Assembly: GCF_020422885.1 (NCBI RefSeq)
Contig: NZ_CP084622.1
Coordinates: 3,429,001-3,493,000, forward strand
Length of the DNA: 64,000 bases
Reading direction: 5' to 3'
Source of the DNA: Mesobacillus sp. S13
GTDB taxonomy: Bacteria > Bacillota > Bacilli > Bacillales > Cytobacillaceae
In this document: in pieces, positions 47,944-59,401 of the stretch
Layout: each line of letters starts with the position of its first letter
Position numbering within the stretch: the stretch's first letter is position 1
Translations under genes and position numbers: made by a program
Notes under the pieces: model-generated
Told to the model about the DNA's origin: nothing
What the model saw: the letters and a program-made list of their open reading frames with translations, nothing else
Database searches by the model: none

Positions 47944-49000
47944 TCTTGTCCGAACCCAGAGCTACTTCGGACAAAGTTGAAAGAATACGACCTCGTTTTG
48001 TCCGAACCTGGAGCTGCTTCAGACAAAGTTAAGAGAATACGACCGTGTTTTGTCCGAACCTGGAGCTGCTTCAGACAAAGTTAAAAGAGAACGGCCGCGT
48101 TTTGTCCGAACCTGGAGCTACTTCGGACAAAGTTAAGAGAAAACGGCTGTGTTTTGTCCGAACCTGGAGCTACTTCAGACAAAGTTAAGAGAGAACGGCC
48201 GCGTTTTGTCCGAACCTGGAGCTACTTCAGACAAAGTTAAGAGAGAACCGCCGCGTTTTGTCCGAACCTGGAGCTGCTTCGGACAAAGTTAAGAGACACT
48301 GAACGCGTTTTGTCCGAACCTGGAGCTACTTCGGACAACGTTAAGAGAGAACGGCCGCGTTTTGTCCGAACCTGGAGCTACTTCGGACAAAGTTAAGAGA
48401 CACCGAACGCGTTTTGTCCGAACCTGGAGCTACTTCGGACAAAGTTAAGAGAGAACGGCCGCGTTTTGTCCGAACCTGGAGCTACTTCGGACAAAGTTAA
48501 GAGACACCGAACGCGTTTTGTCCGAACCTGGAGCTACTTCGGACAAAGTTAAGAGAGAACGGCCGCGTTTTGTCCGAACCTGGAGCTACTTCAGACAAAA
48601 TTATGAGAAGACGACCACGTTTTGTCCGAACCTGGAGCTACTTGATACAAAACTAAGAGACACCGGACGCGTTTTGTCCGAACCTGGAGCTGCTTCGGAC
48701 AAAATTATGAGACACCGGACGCGTTTTGTCCGAACCTGGATCTACTTCAGACAAAGTTAAGAGAGAATGGCCGCGTTTTGTCCAAACCTGGAGCTACTTC
48801 GGACAAATTTAAGAGAGAACGGCCGCGTTCTGTCCGAACCTGGAGCTACTTCGGACAAAGTTAAGAGAATATGGCCGTGTTTTGTCTGAACCTAGGCCTA
48901 CTTCGGACAAAGTTAAGAGAATACAGCTGAGTTTTGTCCAAACCTGGAGCTACTTCGGACAAAGTTAAGAGACTACGACCTCGTTTTGTCCGAACCCTAT
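47944..49000. repeat. 52-bp tandem array B between hemL and spoVID
   Basis: Twenty complete units and a partial one, with the TCCGAA core at 47949, 48001, 48053 and so on to 48989, every step exactly 52 bp. Each unit has arms TTTGTCCGAA and TTCGGACAAA around an 11-nt CCTGGAGCTAC centre, arm offset 21 bp, then GTTAAGAGA and a 12-nt variable part. Because 52 is not a multiple of 3 the reading frame shifts each unit, so it is not coding. It fills most of the 1.28-kb gene-free gap. Confidence 0.97.
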
Positions 49001-49011
49001 GCAGCCCACGC

Positions 49012-49040
49012 AAAAAAACACTCTCCAAAACGGAGAGTGT
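49012..49040 (-). terminator. Terminator of the hem operon
   Basis: ACACTCTCC and GGAGAGTGT form a 9-bp stem with a 5-nt loop and a following TTTTTTT on the minus strand. Confidence 0.92.
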
Positions 49041-49048
49041 CAAATTGA

Positions 49049-50341
49049 TTATTTATTCTGCAGCTTAGCGAATGCTTTTTCGGCTGCTTGTATGGTTTTT
49101 TCCAGGTCTTCGTCTGTGTGCGCTGTAGACAGGAATAATCCTTCGAACTGTGATGGCGGAAGGAATACTCCTTCGTTTGCCATTTCACGGTAGTAGGCTG
49201 CAAAGAACTCCAGGTTTGATTGTCTGGCCACGTCATAGTTGATGACATTTTCATTTGTGAAGAAGATGCCAATCATGGATCCAGCGCGGTTGATTGTGTG
49301 CGGAATCCCGTATTTCTCAGCTGCAGCCTTCAGGCCATTTTCAAGAATGTCAGCTTTGCGCTCAAACTCTTTGTATGACTCTGGAGTCAGCTGCTTCAAT
49401 GTCTCGAGTCCAGCTGTCATCGCCAGCGGGTTGCCTGATAGTGTGCCAGCCTGGTAAATCGGACCGCTTGGAGCGATTTGCTCCATGATTTCTCTCTTGC
49501 CGCCGTATGCGCCAACCGGAAGCCCGCCGCCGATTACTTTTCCAAGGCAAGTGAGGTCAGGTGTTACATTATAATAGCCTTGTGCGCAGTTATATCCTAC
49601 GCGGAAGCCTGTCATAACCTCATCAAAAATAAGTACTGTGCCATTCTGAGCGGTGATTTCACGCAAGCCTTCGAGGAAGCCTTCAACAGGAGGAACGACT
49701 CCCATATTCCCAGCTACTGGTTCAACGATCACACCAGCGATATCATCACCAAACTGTTCGAATGCGTAACGGACGCTTTCAAGATCATTGTAAGGTACTG
49801 TAATCGTGTTTTGGGCAACTCCCTCTGGAACACCCGGGCTGTCTGGCAAGCCTAGTGTAGCGACACCTGAGCCTGCTTTAATCAGCAATGAGTCTCCATG
49901 ACCATGGTAACAGCCTTCAAATTTCAAGATTTTATTGCGACCTGTATATCCGCGTGCCAGTCGCAATGCACTCATTGTTGCCTCAGTGCCCGAAGATACC
50001 ATCCTCACCATTTCGATTGACGGCACGCGATCAATGACTAGTTGCGCAAGCTCATTCTCGACAAGTGTCGGTGCTCCGAAGCTTGTCCCAAGCTCTGCCA
50101 CTTTCTTGATTCCCTCAACAACCTTTTCGTTCGTGTGTCCAAGGATCAGCGGTCCCCAAGACAGTACATAGTCAATATACTCATTGCCATCGATGTCATA
50201 GATTTTTGAACCTTTTCCTTTTTCCATGAAGATAGGATCCATATCAACAGACTTGAATGCGCGAACCGGACTGTTAACTCCTCCCGGCAAAAGTTCTGTC
50301 GCTTCCTTAAAAGCTTGAATCGATTTTTCATATGAGCGCAT
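49049..50341 (-). CDS. hemL: HemL, glutamate-1-semialdehyde aminomutase
   Basis: PLP enzyme making 5-aminolevulinate from glutamate-1-semialdehyde, the second step of the C5 path started by Hem[17 protein letters not shown] opens the protein; the PLP pocket has [27 protein letters not shown] and the lysine in [17 protein letters not shown]. The ATG at 50341 with GAGGGATAG upstream gives 430 aa beginning MRSYEKS, as in relatives; 50359 is rejected. Last gene of hemAXCDBL. Confidence 0.97.
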   Translation of the reverse strand: MRSYEKSIQAFKEATELLPGGVNSPVRAFKSVDMDPIFMEKGKGSKIYDIDGNEYIDYVLSWGPLILGHTNEKVVEGIKKVAELGTSFGAPTLVENELAQLVIDRVPSIEMVRMVSSGTEATMSALRLARGYTGRNKILKFEGCYHGHGDSLLIKAGSGVATLGLPDSPGVPEGVAQNTITVPYNDLESVRYAFEQFGDDIAGVIVEPVAGNMGVVPPVEGFLEGLREITAQNGTVLIFDEVMTGFRVGYNCAQGYYNVTPDLTCLGKVIGGGLPVGAYGGKREIMEQIAPSGPIYQAGTLSGNPLAMTAGLETLKQLTPESYKEFERKADILENGLKAAAEKYGIPHTINRAGSMIGIFFTNENVINYDVARQSNLEFFAAYYREMANEGVFLPPSQFEGLFLSTAHTDEDLEKTIQAAEKAFAKLQNK

Positions 50342-50410
50342 ACTATCCCTCATTTCCATTTAATAGACTCTGGCGTTTCGGTTCCGGTCGTTATAAAGAC
50401 AGCTTTAATA

Positions 50411-51391
50411 TTATTGCTCCTTAAGCCAGCGAGCTGCATCTTTTGCATGATAAGTGATGATCAAGTCTGATCCGGCACGCTTCATGCCTGTCAGCATTTC
50501 CATGACGATGCTTTTTTCATCGACCCAGCCGTTTTGTGCTGCTGCTTTGACCATTGAATACTCGCCGCTGACATTATAAATGACAACTGGCAGGTTAAAG
50601 TTATTTTTCACATCACGGACGATATCCAGGTATGGCATGCCCGGCTTGACAATCAGGAAGTCTGCACCTTCCATGACATCTGATTCAGCTTCCCGCATCG
50701 CTTCGGTACGGTTTGCCGGATCCATCTGGTAGGATTTACGGTCACCGAACTGCGGTGTGCTCTCAGCCGCTTCACGGAAAGGACCATAAAAGGCAGAAGA
50801 ATATTTTACAGCGTAAGACATGATCGGAACATCATGGAATCCTGCTTCATCTAAAGCAAAACGAATCGCAGTAACAAAACCGTCCATCATATTGGACGGG
50901 GCGATGATATCTGCTCCGGCTTTTGCCTGGCTGACAGCCGTCTTTCCAAGAAGCTCAAGGGATGGATCGTTCAGAACTTTGCCATCCTCGATGACACCGC
51001 AGTGACCATGGCTTGTGTACTCACACAGGCATGTGTCAGCGATGACGACCATATCAGGAAAATCCTTTTTGATGACTCGGATTGCTTCCTGCAAGACTCC
51101 GTGGTCATGGTAAGCCTGGCAGCCTACTTCATCTTTTTCGTCAGGTACACCGAAAAGCAGCACAGATTTAATGCCTAATGAATCCACTTCTGTCATTTCT
51201 TCTTTTAAGTTATCAAGGGATAATTGATAGACTCCCGGCATTGAAGAAACTTCTTTTTTCACATTTTCTCCTTCAACGACAAAAAGCGGGTAGATCAAGT
51301 CTTCAGTGCGAAGATAGTTTTCACGTACAAGCGCGCGCATATTCGCTGTTTGGCGTAGACGGCGGTGACGGCTAAATTCAAGGTGTTTCAT
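50411..51391 (-). CDS. hemB: HemB, porphobilinogen synthase
   Basis: Condenses two 5-aminolevulinates to porphobilinogen. The zinc cysteine cluster [14 protein letters not shown], and the Schiff-base lysines in [17 protein letters not shown] and [11 protein letters not shown], are all present. Length 326. The ATG at 51391 follows TTGGAGGG, 3 bp from the hemD stop. Confidence 0.97.
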   Translation of the reverse strand: MKHLEFSRHRRLRQTANMRALVRENYLRTEDLIYPLFVVEGENVKKEVSSMPGVYQLSLDNLKEEMTEVDSLGIKSVLLFGVPDEKDEVGCQAYHDHGVLQEAIRVIKKDFPDMVVIADTCLCEYTSHGHCGVIEDGKVLNDPSLELLGKTAVSQAKAGADIIAPSNMMDGFVTAIRFALDEAGFHDVPIMSYAVKYSSAFYGPFREAAESTPQFGDRKSYQMDPANRTEAMREAESDVMEGADFLIVKPGMPYLDIVRDVKNNFNLPVVIYNVSGEYSMVKAAAQNGWVDEKSIVMEMLTGMKRAGSDLIITYHAKDAARWLKEQ

Positions 51392-51394
51392 GGA

Positions 51395-52171
51395 TTACCC
51401 TCCAATATTCAAAAAATTAGCAACACTTTTCAGCATCTCTTCAACGGTGTATTTTTCTGGCATGGCATGGACCTTCAATCCCCGCTGCTCTGCCTTCCTT
51501 TTTGATACAGGACCGATGCAGGCAACGATGCAGTGCTCCAGCTTGCTCCCTAAATTATGTTCCTCTACGATTTTCATAAAATGATCGATCGTGGAAGGGC
51601 TTGTAAATGTAAGTATATCAAGAGTTTCTTCCGTTAGCATCTTAACGAGCTTGCCTCTGCTTTCTTCAGGCAGGAAAGTTTCATAGATAATGATTTCATC
51701 GACGATTGCGCCTTTTTCCTTCAAAGCGGAAGAGATATAATCCCTCGCCAAGTTTCCTTTTGGGATCAAGACCTTCTCGCCATGATGGACATGTGGTAAA
51801 AACTCTTCAATAAAACCTTCGGCAACATATTCTCCTGGTACAAAGTCTACCTTAGCACCCTTGTCCACGAGGATTTCTTTTGTTTTTTCGCCAATCACGG
51901 CAATTTTGGGCAGAAGAACCTCTCCCTTTTTAAAAAAAGAATAAAAGGTTTCCACCGTCACATTACTCGTGAAAATAATCCAATCGTACGTATGTATATC
52001 AGTAAGTGTTTTAAGTAGTTTTTCAGAAGTTTTGACCGGCTGAAAGGCAATAAGAGGGATTTCCACCGGAACCCCTCCATTTTTTGCAACCAATTCGGAG
52101 AAAGACTTCGCGTGAGCCTTTCCCCTTGGAATCATGACCGTTTTATTTTGCAGCGAATTCGCTGAAATCAT
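51395..52171 (-). CDS. hemD: HemD, uroporphyrinogen-III synthase
   Basis: Closes hydroxymethylbilane with inversion of ring D. The family is poorly conserved, but the two-lobed layout and segments [26 protein letters not shown] and [13 protein letters not shown] fit, and the operon position is diagnostic. Length 258. The ATG overlaps the hemC stop by 4 bp. Confidence 0.94.
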   Translation of the reverse strand: MISANSLQNKTVMIPRGKAHAKSFSELVAKNGGVPVEIPLIAFQPVKTSEKLLKTLTDIHTYDWIIFTSNVTVETFYSFFKKGEVLLPKIAVIGEKTKEILVDKGAKVDFVPGEYVAEGFIEEFLPHVHHGEKVLIPKGNLARDYISSALKEKGAIVDEIIIYETFLPEESRGKLVKMLTEETLDILTFTSPSTIDHFMKIVEEHNLGSKLEHCIVACIGPVSKRKAEQRGLKVHAMPEKYTVEEMLKSVANFLNIGG

Positions 52172-53103
52172 TCACTATCAAGCTCCTGTTTGACCTTGTC
52201 GATCAGGTCCTTCGCTCCCTGGCTGATGAGTTTGTCAGCTGCAAGCTCACCAAGCTCTTCTGGATTTCTTCCTGTTACCTGCTCCTTGAAGATGGTCTTT
52301 CCATCCGGAGAACCGACTAGTGCTGTCAGGACGATTTCTTCGTTCTCGTTAAGATAGGCATATCCGGCAATTGGCACCTGGCAGCCGCCCTCCATCTTAT
52401 GAAGGAACGCTCTTTCTGCCCTAACTGTCGCGCTTGTTTCCGCTGATGTGAATTTTTCAAGAAGCTGAAGCAGCTCCTCGTCGTCACCGCGGCACTCGAT
52501 TGATAGAGCACCCTGGCCGACAGCCGGCACACAAACATCTTCATCAATGAACTCAGTTACTATATCACTGGCCCATCCCATGCGCTTCAAGCCGGCAGCA
52601 GCAAGAATAATACCGTCATAGTCTTCTGTTTCGAGCTTTCCGATTCTTGTATCAATATTTCCGCGGATCCACTTCATTTCAAGATCAGGGCGCTGTGCCA
52701 GCAGCTGGGCACTTCTGCGCAGACTGCTTGTTCCGATGACTGAACCTGGTTTCAAATCTTTAAAAGCAACATGATCGTTGGAGATCAGGACATCACGATG
52801 ATCTTCCCTCTCTGGGATTGCACCGATGACTAGTCCTTCCGGCAGAACTGCAGGCATGTCTTTCATGCTGTGGACAGCCATATCGATTTCTTTGTCCAGC
52901 ATTGCCTGTTCGATTTCTTTTACGAAGAGGCCTTTCCCGCCAACCTTCGATAAAGTGACATCTAGAATTTTGTCTCCTTTTGTAACGATTTCTTTCACTT
53001 CAAACTCAAAAGGAGCACCTAGTTTTTTCAGCTGATCTATTACCCAGTTTGTTTGTGTCAATGCTAACTTACTTCGCCTTGAGCCAACGATAATTTTTCT
53101 CAT
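52168..53103 (-). CDS. hemC: HemC, hydroxymethylbilane synthase
   Basis: Polymerises four porphobilinogens on a dipyrromethane cofactor bound to the Cys of [12 protein letters not shown] (about residue 242). [21 protein letters not shown] and [14 protein letters not shown] (catalytic Asp region) match the family. Length 311. The ATG at 53103 follows AGGAGG. Confidence 0.97.
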   Translation of the reverse strand: MRKIIVGSRRSKLALTQTNWVIDQLKKLGAPFEFEVKEIVTKGDKILDVTLSKVGGKGLFVKEIEQAMLDKEIDMAVHSMKDMPAVLPEGLVIGAIPEREDHRDVLISNDHVAFKDLKPGSVIGTSSLRRSAQLLAQRPDLEMKWIRGNIDTRIGKLETEDYDGIILAAAGLKRMGWASDIVTEFIDEDVCVPAVGQGALSIECRGDDEELLQLLEKFTSAETSATVRAERAFLHKMEGGCQVPIAGYAYLNENEEIVLTALVGSPDGKTIFKEQVTGRNPEELGELAADKLISQGAKDLIDKVKQELDSE

Positions 53104-53115
53104 GATAGCCTCCTA

Positions 53116-53949
53116 TTATTGGTACCAAAAATGGAAAGATGATAATTTTCCAAAAAGGAAAAAGTTGATTAATACAATCAGGAATGATGCTACATTCCAA
53201 AGGGCAAGTGATTTCCCATACATCTCTTTGCCAACCCTTAAATACAGGTAGATGCTATAAACAGCGAGAACGATGAATGATCCTATCAGCTTGGCATCAT
53301 ACCAGGCAAGGTCAGGTACTTTGATCCACGCCCACTGAAGCCCCAGTATCAAGCTCAGAATCAGCATTGGTACTCCAATGACATTCAATATGTATGACCA
53401 ATAATCCAGTTTTGTCAAATCCGTGATCCTCCATAACAGCTTACCCCACTTTTTCCTCTTTAAAAGGTCATATTGAATGAGATAAAGCAGTGAAAAGACC
53501 ACCGAAATCGAAAATGCCCCATATGACAGGATCGCCATGGTGATATGGATTAGCAGCAGTTCCGATACAAGCTGTTCTGACATCACATTGGAATCATATT
53601 GTACGGGCGCGAAGGTATGGATCGCCATGATGATGAATCCAAGAATATTTGTAAAAAAGACAATGAAATCTACTTTTAAGAGTTTATTGATTGCCAGCGA
53701 GAGCGTTACCAGCACCCATGCATAAAAGTAAAGCCCTTCAAACAGGGTCAACACTGGGAACCGGCCTTGATCAAACATGTAAAATAGCAGAAAAATCGTC
53801 TGGAATCCCCATACAAATGCAAGTAACCAGAAGGCAATTTTGTTCGCCCTCCGGTTACTGTTAAGAAAATCGATAAAGTATAAGAGCACGCTAGCCGCGT
53901 AAATCACAATGGTTATTTCATGGAGACGTGTAATATAAAGATCACCCAT
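53116..53949 (-). CDS. hemX: HemX, membrane protein modulating HemA
   Basis: CcsA/ResC-like integral membrane protein with about eight spans; in B. subtilis HemX lowers HemA levels. Conserved segments include WGFQTIFLLFYMF and HITMAILSYGAFSISVVFSLLYL, where the histidine fits the family heme-handling motif. The ATG at 53949 is preferred over 53955, since GAGAGG then lies 8 nt upstream. Product 277 aa. Confidence 0.92.
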   Translation of the reverse strand: MGDLYITRLHEITIVIYAASVLLYFIDFLNSNRRANKIAFWLLAFVWGFQTIFLLFYMFDQGRFPVLTLFEGLYFYAWVLVTLSLAINKLLKVDFIVFFTNILGFIIMAIHTFAPVQYDSNVMSEQLVSELLLIHITMAILSYGAFSISVVFSLLYLIQYDLLKRKKWGKLLWRITDLTKLDYWSYILNVIGVPMLILSLILGLQWAWIKVPDLAWYDAKLIGSFIVLAVYSIYLYLRVGKEMYGKSLALWNVASFLIVLINFFLFGKLSSFHFWYQ

Positions 53950-53963
53950 GGGCATTACCTCTC

Positions 53964-55310
53964 TTACGGCTGAAAAGAAGCCTGAGGCGAAGGAACTTTT
54001 ACCTGCTTGGTTTCAGCTGTTTTCATTCCTTCTTGTTCAGCGACGAGCTGTTCAATATTGAAAATCTTCACGAATAAATTCAGTGCTTCATCAGCATCCG
54101 GTCCAGCTGCAAGCTCTTTTGCCTGAAGGATTGGATCCTTGAGGAGCTGGTTGATGATGCTCTTTGTATGTTTGTTAAGGACTTTAATATCACGATCAGA
54201 TAGATGTGGCAATTTGCGCTCGATGCTGTTCATCGTCTCTTGCTGGATTGAAAGGGCTTTGACCCTCAATGCAGAGATAACCGGAACGACACCTAATGTA
54301 TTCAGCCACTGTTTGAATTGGACGATCTCGCTTTCAATCATGATCAGGATTTTCTCCGCAGCCTTCTGGCGTTCCTGTAGATTCGCTTCAACAATGCCCT
54401 CCAGATCATCGATATCATAAAGGAATACATTTTCAAGTGTAGCGATTTCAGGATCAAGATCACGCGGTACAGCGATATCAACCATGAATAATGGTTTTCC
54501 TTTTCGCTTTTGCTCGACCTTTGCCATCATATCCTTTGTGACAACAAAGTTCTTCGCACCTGTCGAACTGATCAGGATATCCGCATCCACGAGCGCAGTT
54601 TGGAGTTCATCCAGAGTTTTTGCCATGCCAGAGAAACGATTCGCCAAATCCTCAGCTTTCTGGTAAGTACGGTTGATGACCGTCACCTTCTTCGCACCAT
54701 TGGCGTGAAGGTTTTGGATCGCAAGCTCACCCATTTTCCCGGCACCAAGAATCAGGACATGCTTCTGGTCCAGTGTCCCGAAAATCTTCTTGGCAAGCTC
54801 AACAGCCGCATAACTTACAGAAACAGCATTCGCACCGATATCGGTTTCGGAATGGCCGCGCTTGGCAATCGTGACTGCCTGCTTGAACAGCTGGTTGAAG
54901 ACTGTTCCAGTCGTATTCTTTTCAAGGCCAAGCATGAAGCTTGAGCGCACCTGCCCAAGGATCTGGGTTTCACCAAGCACCATGGAATTTAACCCACAAG
55001 AAACCTTGAATAAATGTTCAATTGCACCGTCTTGCTCATAAATGAACAGGAACGGAGTAAATTCTGCCTGAGGGATCCCGAACCATTCAGATAGAAACTC
55101 TTTGATATAATATCTGCCTGTATGAAGCTGGTCCACCACGGCATATATTTCTGTACGGTTGCAAGTTGATACGATGACATTCTCGAGGATGCTCTTCTTT
55201 TCCTGAAGGGCACTCATGGCTTCACCAAGGTTCGCCTCGTTGAATGTCAATCTTTCGCGGATTTCGACAGGGGCAGTTTTATAGTTTAGACCGACAACGA
55301 TAATATGCAT
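53964..55310 (-). CDS. hemA: HemA, glutamyl-tRNA reductase
   Basis: Reduces glutamyl-tRNA to glutamate-1-semialdehyde, the committed and regulated step. [17 protein letters not shown], the catalytic Cys in [16 protein letters not shown] domain [12 protein letters not shown] and a C-terminal dimerisation helix. The ATG at 55310 gives [11 protein letters not shown] as in relatives (448 aa); the ribosome-binding GTGGGGGTG is rather distant. First gene of the operon. Confidence 0.97.
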   Translation of the reverse strand: MHIIVVGLNYKTAPVEIRERLTFNEANLGEAMSALQEKKSILENVIVSTCNRTEIYAVVDQLHTGRYYIKEFLSEWFGIPQAEFTPFLFIYEQDGAIEHLFKVSCGLNSMVLGETQILGQVRSSFMLGLEKNTTGTVFNQLFKQAVTIAKRGHSETDIGANAVSVSYAAVELAKKIFGTLDQKHVLILGAGKMGELAIQNLHANGAKKVTVINRTYQKAEDLANRFSGMAKTLDELQTALVDADILISSTGAKNFVVTKDMMAKVEQKRKGKPLFMVDIAVPRDLDPEIATLENVFLYDIDDLEGIVEANLQERQKAAEKILIMIESEIVQFKQWLNTLGVVPVISALRVKALSIQQETMNSIERKLPHLSDRDIKVLNKHTKSIINQLLKDPILQAKELAAGPDADEALNLFVKIFNIEQLVAEQEGMKTAETKQVKVPSPQASFQP

Positions 55311-55340
55311 TATGAATTGACACCCCCACATAGAAATTGC

Positions 55341-55363
55341 ATAATTGGCTAAGGCAATTATAC
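55341..55363 (-). promoter_or_regulatory. Candidate hemA -10 box overlapped by a palindrome
   Basis: Minus strand TATAAT (55358-55363) is overlapped by a perfect inverted repeat, ATAATTG (55341-55347) and CAATTAT (55355-55361), with a 7-nt spacer. No good -35 is visible. The dyad does not fit the 7-1-7 PerR box, so any regulator is unassigned. Confidence 0.45.
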
Positions 55364-55569
55364 ATGACGTTTTTTTCCTTCTTACGTTGTAAATGTGAAC
55401 AACTTTCGAAAAAAATATATATATAAATGCATTGATTAAATTGAACTATCTCTTCTGTTTATTTGTTATACTTTTATACTATATCAAAAGCAAATAAACA
55501 TACTCCCTAATGTACCTTATCAAAGTTTGTCCTTTAATTCAAGTGAGCCTTTCTGGAAGTGGTGAAAGA

Positions 55570-56055
55570 ATGAAAAATCAAAGAATTATACCCGGAATGA
55601 TATTGATTGGATTTGGAATCTATTTTTATCTTCAACAGGAAAATGTTTCGTTGTTCAATGAATTTTATACGTGGCCGACACTTCTGATCATCGTAGGAGC
55701 TGCCTTTTTAGTTCAAGGCTATTGGGGCAAAGATTATGAAGCTATCTTTCCGGGCGTGATACTCGTTGGATTCGGTGTCCACTTTCATGTGGTCAATAAA
55801 TTCTCACTCTGGCCTGATCATCTTGGAGCCTTCATATTAATCATTGCCCTTGGCTTTTTGCTGCGATACCAGAAAACAGGCAACGGCTTGTTCTACGGTG
55901 TCCTCTTTCTCATTTTAGCAGCATTGCTGCTGTTTTATGACAGAATCAGCGGATGGCTTGGTTTATTGGAAAATGGAGTTTCGACCGCATGGAGATTTTG
56001 GCCTGCAGCATTGATCCTGATTGGTGTCTACCTGTTATTTATTAAAAAGAAATAA
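55570..56055 (+). CDS. Four- to six-span membrane protein (YsxD position)
   Basis: 161-aa integral membrane protein with repeated segments of the type RIIPGMILIGFGIYFYL, AIFPGVILVGFGVHFHV and RFWPAALILIGVYLLFI, resembling the LiaF/DUF5668 N-terminal membrane module (GxxLIxxGxxFL repeats). Its place between hemA and engB suggests the B. subtilis ysxD equivalent. The ATG at 55570 is chosen over 55510 for its GTGGTGAAAG site. The function is unknown. Confidence 0.8.
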   Translation: MKNQRIIPGMILIGFGIYFYLQQENVSLFNEFYTWPTLLIIVGAAFLVQGYWGKDYEAIFPGVILVGFGVHFHVVNKFSLWPDHLGAFILIIALGFLLRYQKTGNGLFYGVLFLILAALLLFYDRISGWLGLLENGVSTAWRFWPAALILIGVYLLFIKKK

Positions 56056-56057
56056 GA

Positions 56058-56092
56058 AGACCCGCACTGTGTTCGAATCACGGTGCGGGTTT
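56058..56092. terminator. Bidirectional terminator between the membrane protein and engB
   Basis: CCCGCACTGTG (56061-56071) and CACGGTGCGGG (56079-56089) form an 11-bp stem with one G-U, followed by TTTCTTTT on the plus strand. Confidence 0.88.
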
Positions 56093-56110
56093 CTTTTATA
56101 TTGAAATATA

Positions 56111-56695
56111 TTATCTCATGAAACTTCCTAATACTGACCAGGCTTTGTCTTTTCCTTCGCCAGTTTCTGATGAAAAAAGAATGATGGTATCATCAGGATC
56201 GAGATCAAGAGTTTCTTTGGTAATTTTTAAGTGTTTTTGCCACTTTGATTTCGGAATTTTATCCGCTTTGGTCGCAATGATAATGACTGGGATGTCGTAA
56301 TGCTTGAGGAAATCATACATCATCACATCATCCTTTGAAGGCGGGTGCCTTAGATCAACGATCAGCAGCATCGCTCTCAACTGTTCGCGTGAGGTGATAT
56401 AAGTTTCGATCATCTTGCCCCAGGCTTCACGTTCCGACTTGGAAACCTTCGCATACCCGTATCCTGGAACATCAACAAAATGAATCATTTCATTGATCAA
56501 GTAAAAATTGAGGGTCTGAGTCTTGCCCGGCTTGGAAGAAGTCCTTGCAAGGGCTTTCCTGTTAAGCATTTTATTGATAAAAGAGGATTTACCAACATTC
56601 GACCGGCCTGCAAGGGCGAATTCCGGAAGATTTCCTTCCGGATATTGATTCGGCCTTACAGCACTAATCACGATTTCTGCACTATTTACTTTCAT
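56111..56695 (-). CDS. engB: EngB (YsxC/YihA), ribosome-assembly GTPase
   Basis: Essential GTPase for 50S assembly. G1 [16 protein letters not shown]3 [11 protein letters not shown]4 [11 protein letters not shown] and G5 [10 protein letters not shown] are all present in 194 aa. The ATG at 56695 overlaps the lonA stop by 4 bp, so translation is probably coupled. Confidence 0.97.
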   Translation of the reverse strand: MKVNSAEIVISAVRPNQYPEGNLPEFALAGRSNVGKSSFINKMLNRKALARTSSKPGKTQTLNFYLINEMIHFVDVPGYGYAKVSKSEREAWGKMIETYITSREQLRAMLLIVDLRHPPSKDDVMMYDFLKHYDIPVIIIATKADKIPKSKWQKHLKITKETLDLDPDDTIILFSSETGEGKDKAWSVLGSFMR

Positions 56696-59019
56696 TGAGA
56701 ATCACCGCTAGCAAGAGCGTGCTTCAATACTTCATCTACATGGGATACTAACACGAATTCAAGCTCCTTACGTACACTTTCAGGAATATCATCAATATCT
56801 TTTTCATTATCTTTTGGACAAATAACCTTAGTAAGGCCAGCTCTGTGGGCACTCAATGATTTTTCCTTAAGCCCGCCAATTGGCAGTACACGCCCTCTGA
56901 GCGTTATTTCTCCTGTCATTCCTACTTCCCTGCGGATCGGCTTTCCTGATAACGCAGAAACGAGAGCAGTAGCAATCGTAATCCCCGCTGAAGGTCCATC
57001 TTTCGGTACAGCACCTTCTGGAACGTGGATGTGAATATCATTCTTTTCATGGAAATCAGGATCAATGTCCAGGTCCTTCGCTTTGGAACGCACATAGCTG
57101 AAAGCAGCCTGCGCGGATTCCTTCATGACATCCCCCAGCTTACCCGTGAGGACCAGCTTGCCTTTTCCTGGCGACAAGGAGACTTCAATCTGGAGTGTGT
57201 CACCGCCGACTGTTGTATAAGCTAGTCCAGTGGCAACGCCCACCTGGTCTTCCAGCTCAGCCTGCCCATACCTGAATTTAGTCTTGCCAAGGAATTCCTC
57301 AACATTCTTTTCACTGACTATTACACGCTTCTTCTCTCCGGAAACAACGATTTTCGCCGTTTTCCGGCAGATGGATGCAAGCTGTCTCTCAAGAGAACGC
57401 ACACCTGATTCCCTAGTATAATAACGGATTACCTTTGTGATGGCTTCATCCTTCATCTGTAACTGTGATTTGGACAGACCATGATCCTTGATTTGGCGTG
57501 GAAGCAAATGGTCCTTGGCAATATGCAGCTTTTCCTGCTCTGTATAGCCAGCAATATTGATGATTTCCATCCTGTCTAGCAATGGACCTGGTACAGTTGA
57601 AAGATTATTGGCAGTAGCGATGAACATTACTTTTGAAAGGTCATATGCCTCTTCAATGTAATGATCGCTGAAATTATGGTTTTGTTCGGGATCGAGCACC
57701 TCTAGCATCGCAGAAGAAGGATCACCGCGGAAATCATTGGACATTTTATCGATTTCATCAAGAAGGAACACAGGATTAATCGTACCTGCCTTTTTCATTC
57801 CCTGGATGACCCGTCCTGGCATAGCGCCGACATATGTCCTTCTGTGCCCGCGGATTTCTGACTCATCACGGACTCCACCTAAAGAAACCCTTACAAAATT
57901 ACGGTTCAGGGATTTCGCAATCGACCTTGCAAGACTCGTTTTACCGACTCCTGGAGGTCCAGCCAGACAAAGAATTGGTCCCTTCAAGGAGTTTGTCAGC
58001 TTCTGGACTGCCAGATATTCAAGAACCCTTTCCTTTACCTTTTCAAGTCCATAATGGTCCTTATCAAGAATTTTTTCTGCCTTGCTGATATCAAGGTCAT
58101 CCTCTGTCGATTTTGACCACGGCAAAGCAACAAGCCATTCGATATAGTTCCGGATAACGGCACTTTCTGCTGATGTCGTCGGAACCTTTTCATAACGGTC
58201 AAGTTCCTTCAAAGCTGTTTCCTTCACATTTTCAGGCATGCCAGCAAGCTCGATTTTTTCGGTCAGCTCAGCAATTTCTCCTGTCTTCCCTTCCTTTTCA
58301 CCAAGCTCTTTTTGAATCGCCTTCATCTGTTCACGCAGATAATATTCCTTTTGGGTCCGTTCCATCGAACGCTTAACCCGCTGGCCAATCTTCTTCTCAA
58401 GGCCCAGAACTTCTTTTTCATTATGGATGATTTCGATGACACGATTCATCCGTTCCTTGATCTCAATCGTTTCAAGAATTTCCTGTTTCTCTTTTAGCTT
58501 AAGAGGCAAATGGGAGGCGATGATATCCGCCATCCTGCCTGGCTCCTCAATGTCTGAAACAGATGCATACGTTTCCGCAGAAATCTTCTTGGACATTTTT
58601 ATGTATTGTTCGAAATACTCAAGCATCGTTCTCATCAATGCTTCATCTTCGACATCCTTGGATTCATCGTCTTCGAACGTCCTTACCTTACAGGAGAAAT
58701 GGTCATTTTCATCAGAAATTTCAATGATTTCAGCTCTCGACAATCCTTCAACCAATACACGGATCGTTCCGTTCGGGAGCTTCAGCATTTGCTTGACGCG
58801 AGTCAGTGTACCCATCTGATACAAATCCTCTTCGCCTGGTTCATCTATGGATATATCCTTTTGGGTTGTAAGATAGATTAAATGGTCATCCACCATTGCC
58901 TTCTCCAGTGCCTGTACCGATTTTTCACGCCCCACATCCAAATGCAGGACCATCGTCGGATATACAAGTAAACCGCGCAGCGGCAGGAGAGGGACAGTGT
59001 GTTCATTTTTATTCGCCAT
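56692..59019 (-). CDS. lonA: LonA, ATP-dependent protease
   Basis: Cytosolic quality-control protease. LON N-domain (about 8-200), AAA+ module with Walker [10 protein letters not shown] (about 354-362) and FLLDEIDKM, then a Ser-Lys protease domain with catalytic Ser in KDGPSAGIT (about 676) and Lys in [14 protein letters not shown] (about 719). Length 775. The ATG at 59019 follows GGAGGTGC. I saw no CtsR box upstream. Confidence 0.98.
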   Translation of the reverse strand: MANKNEHTVPLLPLRGLLVYPTMVLHLDVGREKSVQALEKAMVDDHLIYLTTQKDISIDEPGEEDLYQMGTLTRVKQMLKLPNGTIRVLVEGLSRAEIIEISDENDHFSCKVRTFEDDESKDVEDEALMRTMLEYFEQYIKMSKKISAETYASVSDIEEPGRMADIIASHLPLKLKEKQEILETIEIKERMNRVIEIIHNEKEVLGLEKKIGQRVKRSMERTQKEYYLREQMKAIQKELGEKEGKTGEIAELTEKIELAGMPENVKETALKELDRYEKVPTTSAESAVIRNYIEWLVALPWSKSTEDDLDISKAEKILDKDHYGLEKVKERVLEYLAVQKLTNSLKGPILCLAGPPGVGKTSLARSIAKSLNRNFVRVSLGGVRDESEIRGHRRTYVGAMPGRVIQGMKKAGTINPVFLLDEIDKMSNDFRGDPSSAMLEVLDPEQNHNFSDHYIEEAYDLSKVMFIATANNLSTVPGPLLDRMEIINIAGYTEQEKLHIAKDHLLPRQIKDHGLSKSQLQMKDEAITKVIRYYTRESGVRSLERQLASICRKTAKIVVSGEKKRVIVSEKNVEEFLGKTKFRYGQAELEDQVGVATGLAYTTVGGDTLQIEVSLSPGKGKLVLTGKLGDVMKESAQAAFSYVRSKAKDLDIDPDFHEKNDIHIHVPEGAVPKDGPSAGITIATALVSALSGKPIRREVGMTGEITLRGRVLPIGGLKEKSLSAHRAGLTKVICPKDNEKDIDDIPESVRKELEFVLVSHVDEVLKHALASGDSQ

Positions 59020-59364
59020 GACATTGCACCTCCAACATGCATTGTATCAAACCATAAGTATAATAATACTTTGTTGTTCAATTCTATCGTATTTATTTTC
59101 TAGTGTCTAATATCAGCACCGATAAGCCTCATTGATTAGTATCCTGATATTCATGTGAAAATATGTCCACATCTGAAGTTACTTTCGAAAGCATACAAGA
59201 ATATTTTTGGGAAGGATCTGATATACCGTCCCATACCCTCTTTCCTTTTCTCAGGGAAAAATAAACCCACTTTGTTGCTGTGCTAAATATTTAAGGGACT
59301 TGAGTATTTGTTCCCTCACCGATTAGCCTCTACCCGTGGTACACGTTCATTAGGAAAAAAGCCT

Positions 59365-59395
59365 AAAAAAAGAACGCCGGCAAGCGTTCTTTTTT
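59365..59395 (-). terminator. Terminator of lonB
   Basis: AGAACGC and GCGTTCT with flanking A and T runs form a stem around CGGCAA, just after the lonB stop. The rest of the 59020-59365 gap shows no ORF or clear repeat and presumably holds the lonA promoter. Confidence 0.88.
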
Positions 59396-59401
59396 ACGAT
59401 A

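Noticed and set aside
48518..48760. Plus-strand 80-codon frame within array B
   Set aside because: The frame shifts every 52-bp unit, the translation is just the repeat in rotating frames, and no start signals exist.
47944..49000. CRISPR array
   Set aside because: Unit spacing is regular, but the part between conserved blocks is only about 12 nt and takes a few recurring forms rather than unique spacers; no cas genes are present.
59020..59365. CtsR or CIRCE-type heat-shock operator before lonA
   Set aside because: I found no GGTCAAA tandem and no CIRCE inverted repeat in the region.
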